A stretch of 64,000 nucleotides of DNA from Circinella minor. Lineage: Eukaryota > Mucoromycota > Mucoromycetes > Mucorales > Lichtheimiaceae. A program made the translations under genes and the position numbers. Positions 52,816 through 63,873 of the stretch are shown here, piece by piece (the stretch's first letter is position 1; each line of letters opens with the position of its first letter). The notes under the pieces were generated by a model. That model saw only the letters and a program-made list of their open reading frames with translations, was not told the DNA's origin and searched no databases. The DNA is taken from contig JAEPRB010000005.1 in the NCBI GenBank assembly GCA_016758965.1, positions 395,675-459,674 on the forward strand, in the 5' to 3' direction.

Positions 52816-54508
52816 CTAAAAGGATTTCTTCGATAATCGAAGAGATAATTTTTGTACAATATCAAGTGTTTCTAATACTTCAATAGTACCCTTAATGAAT
52901 GAAGTATCATGATAATGAATATTATACTTGTTGCAAATAGATTTAACCATAGGACGAACCTTTTTAAGATTATGTCGGGGCATGCTTGGGAAAACCTATT
53001 ATAAATGTATATATATTTGGTTTAGTGTCCGGAATTTTTTTTTTCTTTTCTTTCCATGTAAATTAATAATAAATAAAATACTTACGTGATGTTCAATTTG
53101 ATAATTTAATCCACCCATAAACCAATCACCCAAAGGACCTAATGCAACATCACGACCAGTGATCACTTGAATTTCATAAAATTCCATAGTTTCGGCTTTT
53201 TCTTGTGTAATGACTGGCATACCATTGTGATTTAAAGCAAAAACCAAAGCTAACAAGTATCCAGTAGTTGTTTGACTCATCAAAAAGAATAAGAACATAT
53301 TCTTAATCGAACCAATCCAAAAGATAGTAGCAGCGGTAAAGATAGACCAGTGAGCCAATAAACAAGCACGTTCAAAGAAACATAACTTTTTAGACTTGTT
53401 AAGTGCACCTTCATTCAACATATATAAAACGGATTGAATAGCCCAAGAGAATCGAGCAAAAGCCAATACAAAGAAGAAATAACGTGTTTGATAAGGTAAT
53501 ACATTTTCGGCCATGAAACGGGAGAAAGCATCATCACCTTGTAAAGAACCGTAATAATTAGCAGAAGCAACTTCATCCCATAATAAAACAGGAGCAGTAT
53601 CAATATCGGGATCATGACCACTGACATTTGTTGAAGCATGATGTGTATTGTGTTTATTCTTCCACCAAGATAATGAAAAACCTTGACAGAAATCACCCAA
53701 AAAGACAACAGCAATATCATTCAATGAACGATCCTTGAAACATTGATGATGACCAAAATCGTGTGCAAGCCAACCACATTGTTGCCAGAATAAACCAACT
53801 AAAAAGCCTGCACCAACAACAGCTAATGTTGATGTTTTACCCCATAAATAAAGCATAACAAATGCAGTAGCACAAATAGCTAAAGTAGAAACGACTTTAT
53901 AAAGATAAAATAGTTGATTTGAATTGAAATAACCTTGACTTTCCAATTTATCGCGGAGTTCTCTCATCTCAGTTGCGAAATCACTGTTTTGTAACTGGGA
54001 TGGAGCTGGTTCGATGTCTCCAGTATAACAGTTAGCAAGTGTTTCATAAGCAGATTCAGGATGCATAGCATGAAAAACATCTAATTATTATTATTATTCT
54101 TATCATGTTAGAGAGATCAAATAAAAATAAAAATAATAAAAAAAAAGGCCGGGAAAATTTTTATATTATAGTTTATATATGCATGTAAATAAAGGGGTAA
54201 AGAAAATTACCTGAAGCATCTTTGCCAACATGTGTCAATAAGACATCGGCACCTCCAGGGTGGTCTTCGACAAATTCTGTTACATCGTATACTTTATTAT
54301 CAATAATGATATATTTACGAGCATCGGGTTTACCGTCCTTTGCGTCCTGCGTGATTACGGCAAACTCTTGTCTAGTGTATACATATGCTTCTATTTTATT
54401 TTTCGGGTTTTCATCGTTTTTTTTAATAAATTAGTTTCTTTTGGTTACATTTCGTCATTACAATCAAATTTATATAAAAAATATATAAGAATTACCAGTG
54501 GAAGCCAT
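52816..54508 (-). CDS. Cytochrome b5-fused front-end fatty acid desaturase, probably delta-6
   Basis: Membrane di-iron desaturase expected to introduce the delta-6 double bond on the way to gamma-linolenic acid. Four exons (54508-54496, 54390-54211, 54080-53086, 52995-52816) join in phase to 455 residues. An N-terminal cytochrome b5 domain has the heme motif DHPGG. Three histidine boxes follow: HDFGHH, HNTHH and the front-end-type QIEHH, with Gln in place of the first His. FPSMPRHNLKKVRP follows the third box. Four or more membrane spans lie between them. Closely related delta-8 sphingolipid desaturases share this layout, so substrate is inferred from overall resemblance. The first exon is only 13 bases (MAST plus one base). 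No regulatory site identified. Confidence 0.88.
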
Positions 54509-56112
54509 GATGAAAAAAGAAAAAAAAAGTGTAAAAAAAAAAGGAAAAAAAAAAGGGGGGAGGCAGGTGAAAAAAAAAAAAAAAAAAAAGAAAAGAAGAG
54601 AGAATGAACTAGAATGAGGAGAAAATAAAAGAAGAAGAGAAAAAAAAAAAAGGGAAATATGGATGAATGGGATGATGGGGTGTGAAACCGAAAAAAATAA
54701 CTCAGGGCGAATTGTTTTTAGATTGAAAAACGATAGACAAAAACGCAGAAATAAATGTTTAAAAAGCCACATAAGAAGAACTTTGGTCCAACAATTCTTC
54801 TTCCTCACGAACCATTTTTAGGTAATTTCAATTTCACATGGTAAAAATATGAGATCAACCAAAAAAAAACCATCCATCATCCCACTTTAAATCAGTTTCG
54901 GTTGGGACTTAATCCGTTCCTTATTATCCCCACTCCCCCAAAAAATATTAAATCTCTCACTTTTAAATAAAATTAAGGTACTTTATTGTTTTGTTTTCTT
55001 TTCTTTTTATCTTCTGTCATCCGTCTTAACATATTTATGTAAAAAAATTCAATCTCTTTACTTTTTTTTTTTTTTTTTTTTTTTCGATTTTTAGTTAGAA
55101 TCATTTTGCTATAATATTTTATATACAAAAAAGATTTGAATTAATTTAAAAGAATGATATTTTAAATGCCGATTCGAAAAACAAATATTATCCGGTTATC
55201 TGGGCAAAATAAAAAGTCCGTCATATTTATTACATATTTTACTGCATTTTTTTAAATAAACAAGTGTAAATAAATATGTGCTTTATTTCTAAAAAGAAGA
55301 ACGGTTTGAATATACTGGGATTAGTATCATTCCAAAAGTTTTTTTTTTTATTATCATTGTATATATAGAGAAATAGTTAAATAGGTTGACTTGTTCAAAT
55401 TAAAATATTTTTAGCCTTTTGAAATGAAAATGGTCTAACAGACTCTGTTAAACCAAGTGTCATCTTTTTCTATTTAGTAAATGATATAAAACTATTATAA
55501 TATATACTACAATTCAATAATGAGCCCTTATTTTCCTTTATTAGAGTGGTTGATATCGTACGTAGGTAGCATAGCAACGGCTGATGCGATTATAATCTTA
55601 TTAGTATATTGTAAAACAGAAAAAAAAAAGTAAGAACCTGTTGATTCTGTTTTACAGCATAATGATAATATCGATGCATAACTACCCAAAGAACGGCTTG
55701 CATTTATATGAAATGAATGATGGTTACACACATTTTTTTTTTTTGTTCTCTAACCAACAAATCGAAACGGATCAAAAATATGTAAATTATCAGATTATTC
55801 ATTTTGTTGGACGTTGACAACCCAAGTTTTAGGAGATGGTAATGAATCCTGAAAAAAAGGAAAAGAAGAAAGGGTTTCGCCCCCCCCCCACATCACACAC
55901 ACAACAAACTTATTCTTTCTAGTTTATATACAAGCCTATCTCCAAAAAAGGGAATATGATTCTTTTTGTTCCTTTTTCTTTCAATTCCCCCCCAAAACCT
56001 TTTTTTATTCTTATATATCTTTTTCAACCTTTTTATTTTTTTATTTTAGTATACCCCCATATTTACCTACTATTAACTATTATTCATTATTATTACAATA
56101 AATAAAATAAAG
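54509..56112. other. Divergent desaturase-kinase spacer
   Basis: About 1.6 kb upstream of both flanking genes. Purine runs (54516-54660), a T-run (55061-55084) and a C-run near 55880. No gene supported; open frames here are translations of A/T and purine runs. Confidence 0.45.
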
Positions 56113-57361
56113 ATGCCAGATCTAATGAAGCGAATACAAGCGTTATTTAAAAAGAAACAAGATTTACCAACGAAATTACCTTCAAGTTTGACACGAATTT
56201 ATAAAGTTTCAAATCATACTTTAGGTGTTGGTTCGTTTGCTGTTGTAAAACTATGTACTCATAAGAAAACAGGTCAAACGTATGCATTAAAAATTGTTAT
56301 GAAGAAGGGTATAGCAGGTAAAAAAAAAAAAAAAAATATCTTTTATTTTTAGTTGGATATTATAATTATAATTATATTAAATTAAAAAAGAAAAAGTTAG
56401 GCAAAGAACATATGCTTGATAATGAATTAGGTAAGAATAAAATTTCCCTATTGTCACTATAACAACAAAGTGATGTATTATTATTATTATTAATATGTTT
56501 ATGTTTTTTTTTCTTTATAGATATATTAAAACAAGTTCGACATCCACATATTATATCAATGCATGGATTATTTGAAGATACTCAAGCAGTTTATATTGTT
56601 ACAGATCATGCTAAAGGTGGTGAATTATTTCAACAATTATTGCGTAAAGGATCATATACAGAAAAAGATGCTTCTAATTTAGTACGACAAATATTAGAAG
56701 GTTTAGCTTATCTTCATGAACATGATGTAAGTAATAAGTTTATTTTAATCAAATATTAAACTTGATATTGAATATTTACATTATCTATATGATTATAATA
56801 ATAATAGATTGTACATCGAGATATTAAACCAGAAAATGTAAAAAGTTCTTTTATTTATTTAAAATATAATTTTTCACATGTCATTTATGATAATAATAAC
56901 AAATCTATATATTAGCTTCTATTTCAAACTACAGAAAGTGAAGATAAATTAATGATCACTGATTTTGGTTTGTCTCGTATTATTAATGATCATGATGGAA
57001 TTTTGATGACAGCTTGTGGTACTCCTGGTTATGTTGCACCTGAAATACTTTTACGTTCAGGTCATGGTACACCTGTTGATTTATGGAGTGTTGGTGTAAT
57101 TATGGTATGGTTTAGTTTTTTTTTTTTTTTTTTTATATATAATAAAATTGGGATGAAGTATAATTAATATATATGTATATAGTATACTTTACTTAGCGGT
57201 TATACACCTTTTTGGGGTGAAGATGAAGCAACACTTTTTGATAATATAATAGGTGGACAATATGAATTTGATGAAGAATATTGGTGTGATATTTCTGCAT
57301 CAGGTATAAAATTATCAATTTTTTTTTTTTAAAAATTATTGCAAGTATGAATTGAACTAAT

Positions 57362-57393
<32 letters not shown>

Positions 57394-57596
57394 GTATAGC
57401 AAAACATTTAATAGATTGTTTTCTAAAAAAGGATCCAGGAAAACGAATTACAGCAACTGAAGCATTACAACATCCATGGATTTCACAAGGACGTGCAAGT
57501 GCTACTGATTTAATTGCTAACGTACGAAAAGGGTTTACCAGTAGACAATCATTTCGATCATTTACAACTGCTGTATCACAAAATAGTAAAGAATAA
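56113..57596 (+). CDS. CaMK-like serine/threonine protein kinase
   Basis: Seven exons (56113-56317, 56401-56430, 56521-56726, 56808-56837, 56916-57104, 57183-57303, 57400-57596) give 325 residues, the size of a minimal CaMKI-type kinase. All catalytic motifs are present: Gly loop [12 protein letters not shown], Lys in [20 protein letters not shown] in ITDFGLSR, activation loop [14 protein letters not shown] with the conserved Thr, [16 protein letters not shown] and [13 protein letters not shown]. The C-terminal 30 residues ([18 protein letters not shown]) are basic and amphipathic, resembling the autoinhibitory and calmodulin-binding segment of CaMKI; calmodulin binding is inference. Two exons are exactly 30 bases. 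The stop converges on the transporter gene about 160 bases away. Confidence 0.92.
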
Positions 57597-57758
57597 AGTG
57601 TTATTAACTTGAGTTATATAATAATGAAACATTATATATACAAATATATTAAACTTTTATTATTTATTTTTGTTTTTTTTTTTTGGTATATATTAATCAA
57701 TAATTATTATTAATAATAAATTAAGTGAGTAGAAAATAAGATAATTAAATTAAATAAA

Positions 57759-59727
57759 TTAAACTTTTCGTAAAGGATTTAATCCACCACGCATGATTTT
57801 AACAGTATAAGCTAATACACCTGCTCCCAACATCATAACACCTCCAAAAACAATGGCACGCCAATATTCAGGTCCATTAGGTCCATTTTCATTAATTAAT
57901 GTAGAAGCAATAGGAGAACCAAAGATACCACCTGGTAACCAACCAAAGAATACAAGTCCATTAGCAGGTTCAAGTAACTCAGGTCCAACTACTTGTACAA
58001 GTAAAGATGGAATCATAGCCATATATCCTATATATATATATATATATATATATACAATTTTATATTAGAATTTAACTAATACTTTTTAAAAATTTATAAA
58101 TGTTATGAAACAAAATAATAATAATAATATTTTACCTCCACCAAAACATCCAAACAAAGCTGCGAATGCCCAAACAGTAGCCGTATTGTTAGCTGGGAGC
58201 CATAAAACCAAACAAAGAAGACCAGCCATACAAATGACAATAGCATTCATATTTGCACGTCCAATACGATCACTAACAAATCCACTTCCTATTTTACCAA
58301 TGACCATAATAGCTGACATGATAGCACTCATATTTGTTGCTGTCCATTCATCTGCTCCCACATGTCTTGCATAAGCTATAATATATAAATAATCATTTTT
58401 AGTTTTTAATTTCTTAAAATTGTTTAAATGATATATATAATTGATAAAAGAACAAAAAAAAAAAAAAAAAGAAACTTACAAGGTAAAAATGTGGATGGAA
58501 TCTATAATTTAAATAATTAATATGTTTTTTTTTCCCTCCATCTTTTTTTTCAATATAACCATCATCATCATTATTATTATTGTCCATTAAAATAAAATAA
58601 AACTTACATTGAAAGAAAAGTTGGTAATCACTTGAATCATGAAAAGAATACAAAATTGTGGATTTCTGAAAGGTACAAGTGTAATAGGAAAACCTGGATC
58701 GCGTGGTGGATTTAAAGGTCTTACAACTAATGTACAAAACGATAATAATACCAAAACAATAAATCCAAGAACACGCATAGCCCAGTGAATACCCACAGTT
58801 TTCATTAAAGCTTGAGCTACATTACTGAATACGAGGCCACCACATCCAGAACCAGCCATTGATATTCCTACGGCTAAACCTCTGTTTTTTAAAAACCATG
58901 ACTGTGGAGAAGAAATACATGGGAACCAAATAAGTGAAGCACCCAAACCAAGTAAAAAACCTTGTGTTAAATAAAGATGCCAAACTTCACTAGCAAGACT
59001 TGCCATCATAAATCCTAATGAGGAACACAATGTTCCCAAAACTAATAACCATGTATAACCAATACGCCATGCCAAATAACTAAACAATGGACCCAAAAGA
59101 ACACTCATGGCTAACCATAAAGAACCAACCCATGACAATGCTGTCATTTGTCCCGGGAACATGTGTGTATTATAATAGTCAAGGAAAACACCCCTTCATA
59201 TATAATAATATATTTGTATAGAATCATAATTGGATCCCATGATAGTGTATGTTAGAATTTTTCCAAATTAGGAGTATAAAGAAAAAATCAGTATGACATT
59301 ACTGAAAGAAGTAAATATATATATTACCATGAATACCAGACTCCTTGACTAGTTATATATTATTACATTAAAATGAGTAAATATTATCGTTGATGATAAT
59401 CTATATAAGATTAGAAACAAAGTAATTTTTGTGTATTTTCCATAGAAACCAAATAAAAATAGTGTATATATAAAAAGAATGACTTACGTGCTAAACAGAC
59501 CCTGTAATATAAATAAGAAAATGGATTAAAATGATTATTTATATAAATATCAAAAAGCAGAAATTCAAAGAACTTACAAAGAAACATCCAACTACAACAA
59601 GCCATCCTTTACCGCCATCAGGAGGACTCTGGAGTGTAGGTTGAGACGTTATACTCTCAACATCTTCATTTGTTTGTGAGGAATTATCCTGATAATGAGT
59701 TTTATCAAATGAACTCTTGGACGCCAT
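57759..59727 (-). CDS. MFS monocarboxylate-type transporter
   Basis: Major facilitator superfamily protein of the monocarboxylate porter (SLC16/MCH-like) group. Seven exons (59727-59578, 59501-59488, 59348-59328, 59193-58608, 58501-58480, 58375-58136, 58027-57759) join in phase to 433 residues with about 12 hydrophobic spans. The cytoplasmic start is Ser/Gln/Asp-rich and leads into the family motif PPDGGKGWLVVVGCF, followed by GVWYSWGVFLDYY. The second half has KIGSGFVSDRIGRANMN, an MFS loop motif between the seventh and eighth spans. Substrate cannot be told from sequence; yeast relatives of this group have varied or unknown substrates. Three of the seven exons are 14-22 bases long. They are supported by phase and by continuity of the family motif, so the join is fairly secure. 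Confidence 0.85.
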
Positions 59728-60802
59728 ACCTTTTTGTTTATTTCAAATGTTATTGTATTTAAATCGTGCGGTAGGCGAAAATAAATAAGTGAAAAAAAAA
59801 CAGGATGTGGAGAAAAGAGAGGAAAGAAAGAACAAAAAAAAAAAAAAAAAAACGCCGCATCGATTATTTTAGAAAGCAGAAAAAAAAATATTTTTTTTTC
59901 TTGTTCAGAACCTTAATCTATGCTTACTCAACAGGTATAATAATACTTCTTTGACTTATAAAAAAAAATTATCTATTTTATCCGAATATTCCTCCAATAG
60001 TAATTTTTTATAATTCATAAGCCTTATTTTTGGAAAAAAAAAAAAAAAAAAAAAGAGAAAGTTTTTTGGTATCAATGATCATTTTACAAAAAAAATTACT
60101 GTTCTTATTATACATTGTTAGAGTTTATGTACAAACTATTTAAATATAAAAGGAAAATAAAAAAAGAAAATGATAAAAATGACATGTGTTGATACTTTTT
60201 TTTTATCTCCAAGAAAGAAAATATATATATATGTATATATATATACCTTCCGGGCCATGATATTAAATAGCCCGGGCACAACATGGATAATTCTGTCTAG
60301 AGTCAAAAAAAAAAGGCGGGAACTTAACCATTCTTGATTTCTGTAATTCTTTTTGTGTGATGTGTCACCGATTTATCTGAGCTCATCTGATACTTTATTA
60401 GAAGGAAAAAAAAATACTTCTAATAACCATTCATCAAATCCACTTGATCACAAGTGACTAAAAAACATCATTTGAATATTTATACACTAACAGCTAAACC
60501 CTCTCTGGCTTGTAAAAAAAAGGTAGTATGCACATAGTAACACCAATAAGTCATTGGCAAGAACACAGATTTTTTTTTTTTGGATCACGTTCTTATTCTC
60601 TCCTAGGAAAAAAAAAACTTTATTTTACATACTATAAAGCTGATATGGATGAAAGAATCAAGTGAAATCACAAAAATTGTAATACAGAAAACACATTATA
60701 AAGGAAAAAAGATGGGAAGTGTATACATCCTTTTACAAGATTTTTCCTTCGATTTGGCTTGCGGTAGGGGGACTATCAAATTGGCAGAAAGATGTTTTCT
60801 GC
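59728..60802. other. Spacer upstream of the transporter
   Basis: About 1.1 kb, AT-rich with A/T homopolymers and a TA repeat near 60221-60244. No coding signal seen. Confidence 0.4.
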
Positions 60803-61015
60803 TGGCGCGACGTTTTTTTCATTTTAGCGTTAGAAAGTTTTATGATTTCGAGTAGAATTATTATCAATTTGGCACATGATGAGTTATAACTTTTCACCTT
60901 GGTTATTTATTTTTGCGTATTGATAATATCATAATGGCGCATAGTAATTTATAACAATTCTACGCAAAATCATAAAACTTTCCAACGCCAAATTAAAAAA
61001 AAAAATGTCGCGCCA
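60803..61015. repeat. Imperfect hairpin element (about 213 bases)
   Basis: The left part (from GGCGCGAC at 60804) is the inverted complement of the right part (ending GTCGCGCC near 61014). Shared blocks include GCGTT.GAAAGTTTTATGATTT and GTAGAATT. Weaker pairing continues toward the centre. This is the form of a miniature inverted-repeat or foldback element; no coding content. Seen directly. Confidence 0.7.
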
Positions 61016-61030
61016 AGAACACTAGACTTT

Positions 61031-61155
61031 GGTACATTCTTCCTCGACCTTCGTACATCTTCCTCGACCTTGGTACAGCTTCTTCGACCTTGGTACATCC
61101 TTCCTCAACCGTGGTACATCCTTCCTCAACCGTGGTACACCCTTTCTTCAACAGT
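61031..61155. repeat. Tandem array of about 21-base units
   Basis: About six imperfect units of roughly 21 bases built on TTGGTACATCCTTCCTCGACC, beginning just beyond the hairpin element. Units vary by single-base changes; the minus strand encodes EEGCTTV-type periodic residues, which is a consequence of the array. Confidence 0.75.
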
Positions 61156-61331
61156 GATAGACCTAGCTGTTTTATTTTTTGTATGATATTCATACTGTTA
61201 CAATCATCATATATAAACAAAAAGTAATATTATACCTGACTTACATCATGTATCAAAATCGCATCAGTCACTTATCATTGTAAAATAAACCCACATGTAA
61301 TAACTTATAATAGCTACAAATCCACGGACTT

Positions 61332-61500
61332 GGGTAATTTTGCAGTACTGCAAATGCAGTACTTTTTTGTAGTAGTAGTCGGACAGCACTGGAGAATATC
61401 CGCACAACTGACCGGATTTACCGAACATTACTAACTATAAAAGGTGCTTTGCGGTACTGCTTACGGTAGTTTGCTGTAGTTTGCTGTACTTTGCAGTGGT
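61332..61500 (+). repeat. Copy A of the GCAGTACTGC terminal-repeat family
   Basis: Carries TTTTGCAGTACTGC, then ATGCAGTAC, CGGACAGCACTGG, CCGCACAACTGACCGGATTT and TATAAAAGGTGCTTTGC. Matches copies B (inverted) and C (direct) over more than 100 bases. Its outer end is shorter than in B and C (a few bases of GGGGTACC lost). Confidence 0.8.
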
Positions 61501-62593
61501 TGTTTGGAGTAATGATTTCTATAAAATTATATATTACTGTACACTTGTTTTTGTATAGTATTATTGCAGTATTTTTTTAAATAGTTATGAAATCATAAGT
61601 TTATGAATAATATATATTTAATAAATCAAGAACTTAATATTTAATATTTATCTCTTGAATTTTGACCTTTATCAGTTCAGCAAATACATTATATTATGAA
61701 GTTACTTTGAAAAATACTATCCAGCTATATACTGAAAAAAGAAAGATACACATAACCACTAAAATTTTTAGAAGCAACCCCGCCTTTTTTTTTAATACCA
61801 TTGTGATATGCTCACCAGCTTTAAGGCTCTTATTATTATCAAATTAATTAGCTTCTAGAAAACATACACACAAATATAGATATAATTGGATACATCTATT
61901 ATGTACTTTTATATTAGATGTAGACAAAGTATTTTATTAAGCAAAAAAAATTGTTTTCTTATGTTTTTAGAATTCCATTTATTAAAGAGGAAATATTATA
62001 TACAAAAGGAGAAACATGAGAAAAGAAGTCCGGTATCAATGATCTGATATAATTAATTAAAATCAAAGGTTCAAATGGCTTACGTAATAGGTAGAGCGTT
62101 TGCATAATTCATTACCTTATTGGATAGTTAAATAATTGAATCCAGTAAAAAGAAAGGTTTTGCTTCAAGACTTTTTTTTTTTTTGGCGCTTCTTCTTTTG
62201 CTTTATGCGACTTTATATATTGAGATTCTTTTTCATCACATAGCAACATAATTCTTTATTTAATTAATAATGATATTAGTAATGTCAGTATTGTACTGTA
62301 TACTGTTCAATATATGTACTTAAGGCAATAATATAGTGACTCCAGAACTAATAACTTGTGAATTAAAATGTATCAAAAGATTGATAAATATGTTTTAAAC
62401 CAAATTGGGAACAACAAAATAATATATATAATGTACTATTTAAAATCAAACTATTTTAAACCAAGGCGATAGCAAAGAAACACTCAATATAGTTATTATT
62501 GCTGGCCAAAAAAAGGGTTCAAATAGAATGATCGAAAATGACGAGAAACAGTTCATAGAATTTTTTTTCTTTTTTTCTTTAGCACATATGTAA
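61501..62593. other. Interior between repeat copies A and B
   Basis: AT-rich DNA with no open frame of note and no recognisable transposase. Nothing else identified. Confidence 0.4.
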
Positions 62594-62792
62594 ACTACCG
62601 CAAGAATAGTACTGCAAAAATGATTTAATACTGGAAACTACTGCAAACTACCGCAAGCAGTACCGCAAAGCACCTTTTATAGTTAGTAATGTTGGGTAAA
62701 TCCGGTCAGTTGTGCGGATACTTTCCAGTGCTGTCCGACTACTACTGCAAAAAAGTACTGCATTTGCAGTACTGCAAAATTAAAGGTACCCC
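62594..62792 (-). repeat. Copy B of the GCAGTACTGC terminal-repeat family
   Basis: Inverted relative to A and C. Read on the minus strand it begins GGGGTACCTTTAATTTTGC and continues through the same ordered blocks, then a run of GCGGTACTGC / GCGGTAGTTTGC motifs. These inner motifs extend the match with copy A. Confidence 0.8.
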
Positions 62793-62876
62793 TTCAATAC
62801 ACCTTTTTATATACAAATAAAATATCAAAAAGCAATAGTTTACTACATAACAAAAAATTAAAGATATAAAAGATAT

Positions 62877-63029
62877 TAGGGGGTTTCAAAAATGAAAAAT
62901 TAATTTTTTGAAATCTGCGAAATTGAAATCTGCGTCTCTTGAGACGCAGTTTATACTTCTTGAAGTCTACGAAATCTGCGAAATTTCGCAGATTTCAAAA
63001 AATTAATTTTTTATTTTTGAAACCCCCTA
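62877..63029. mobile_element. Hairpin MITE with TA target duplication
   Basis: A 153-base near-perfect inverted repeat. The left arm begins TAGGGGGTTTCAAAAAT and the right arm ends in its complement ATTTTTGAAACCCCCTA. Arms of roughly 48 bases include AATTAATTTTTTGAAATCTG. The centre holds further palindromes (GCGTCTCTTGAGACGC). The flanking TA dinucleotides suggest a Tc1/mariner-type target duplication. No coding capacity. Confidence 0.75.
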
Positions 63030-63115
63030 TTGAACTAGCTACATATGAACCATATTTCATTGAGATGGTTTAACGAAGTTAAAAGGAATTCAATCCTTGT
63101 ATGCCTTGATTCCGT

Positions 63116-63358
63116 TTACTCATCCTTCCCGACGGAAATATTTCTATTTGATTGATCTTGGTATTCATGGTAGCCAGATCTGTGATCTTTGACCGATTTT
63201 TTCAACGCAATGATAGGTACAAGTGGGTCCTCCAAATGACATATTTCGTATTCGTCTTTAAAAGGTTCGAAACGTTTTTCCGCAACGGGGATGTTGGTTT
63301 TCGTGAATTTTAACTGGTAAAATATACAGAGGGCATGTTCACGCGTAATTGCTACCAT
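63116..63358 (-). CDS. Orphan small open frame
   Basis: 80 codons with ATG start; family not recognised. Composition is protein-like (FEPFKDEYEICHLEDPLVPI, then SGYHEYQDQSNRNIS). Its final codons overlap a GTAAAC donor-like site, so it may be the first exon of a longer gene. It lies among repeats next to the hairpin MITE, so it may instead be a transposon or gene remnant. Confidence 0.3.
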   Translation of the reverse strand: MVAITREHALCIFYQLKFTKTNIPVAEKRFEPFKDEYEICHLEDPLVPIIALKKSVKDHRSGYHEYQDQSNRNISVGKDE

Positions 63359-63873
63359 TGGTAGGTGTTAGTGTAAATAGTAAAGAGTGAAAATGAAGTG
63401 GAATAGGTGAACTTACCCCACTGGTTTTAATGGGAGGTCTGAGTTTTTGTATCTTCATGCAAACGAACTATAGTCTCAGTTTCCTTTCTTCAACACTGTT
63501 GAAAGATGGGAGGTTAAACGTTTATAATAGCAGTCTCTATTCCAACCTGCTATTTTTCTGTTACCAGTTTGGCGTTTAGGTTCCTTTATGATTATCGTAT
63601 AAACAAACAAACCAAATAAATAAATAAATAGAAAAAAATGGATAATAAAGACCAAGTCTTGTGAGAATCAATAAAGTCTTTAATCGCCTATAAAATAATA
63701 CTACTGATGATAAAAAAGATTCTATAATTTTGCTCTCTATTTATATTCTTGATGAATTATTTTATCCCATGTGATGATGGGATTATAGATATATTACATG
63801 GTATTATGTCCATGAAGATTGACTCAAACTACGGTTTAACTATGATATATTTTCTATATAGTATAGTGGATTT
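63359..63873. other. Spacer between orphan frame and repeat copy C
   Basis: About 500 bases, with an AAAT repeat near 63615-63630. No gene seen. Confidence 0.35.

Larger units (their letters stand above)
61332..62792. mobile_element. Candidate non-autonomous DNA transposon bounded by copies A and B
   Basis: Copies A and B face each other as terminal inverted repeats of about 165-200 bases around about 1.1 kb with no gene. The structure fits a non-autonomous terminal-inverted-repeat element, or two independent solo insertions in opposite orientation. No target-site duplication recognised. Confidence 0.45.

Noticed and set aside
54260..54808. Long low-complexity frames on both strands
   Set aside because: They translate A/G and T/C runs in the desaturase leader and overlap its verified exons.
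60993..61220. Minus-strand frame with VEEGCTT repeats as a gene
   Set aside because: It spans a tandem array and a hairpin arm with no supporting domain or splice structure; kept only as a repeat observation.
62080..62150. tRNA-like stretch with a GGTAGAGCG block
   Set aside because: It has a D-loop-like string but no proper T-arm (GGTTCRA...) or acceptor pairing at the right spacing.
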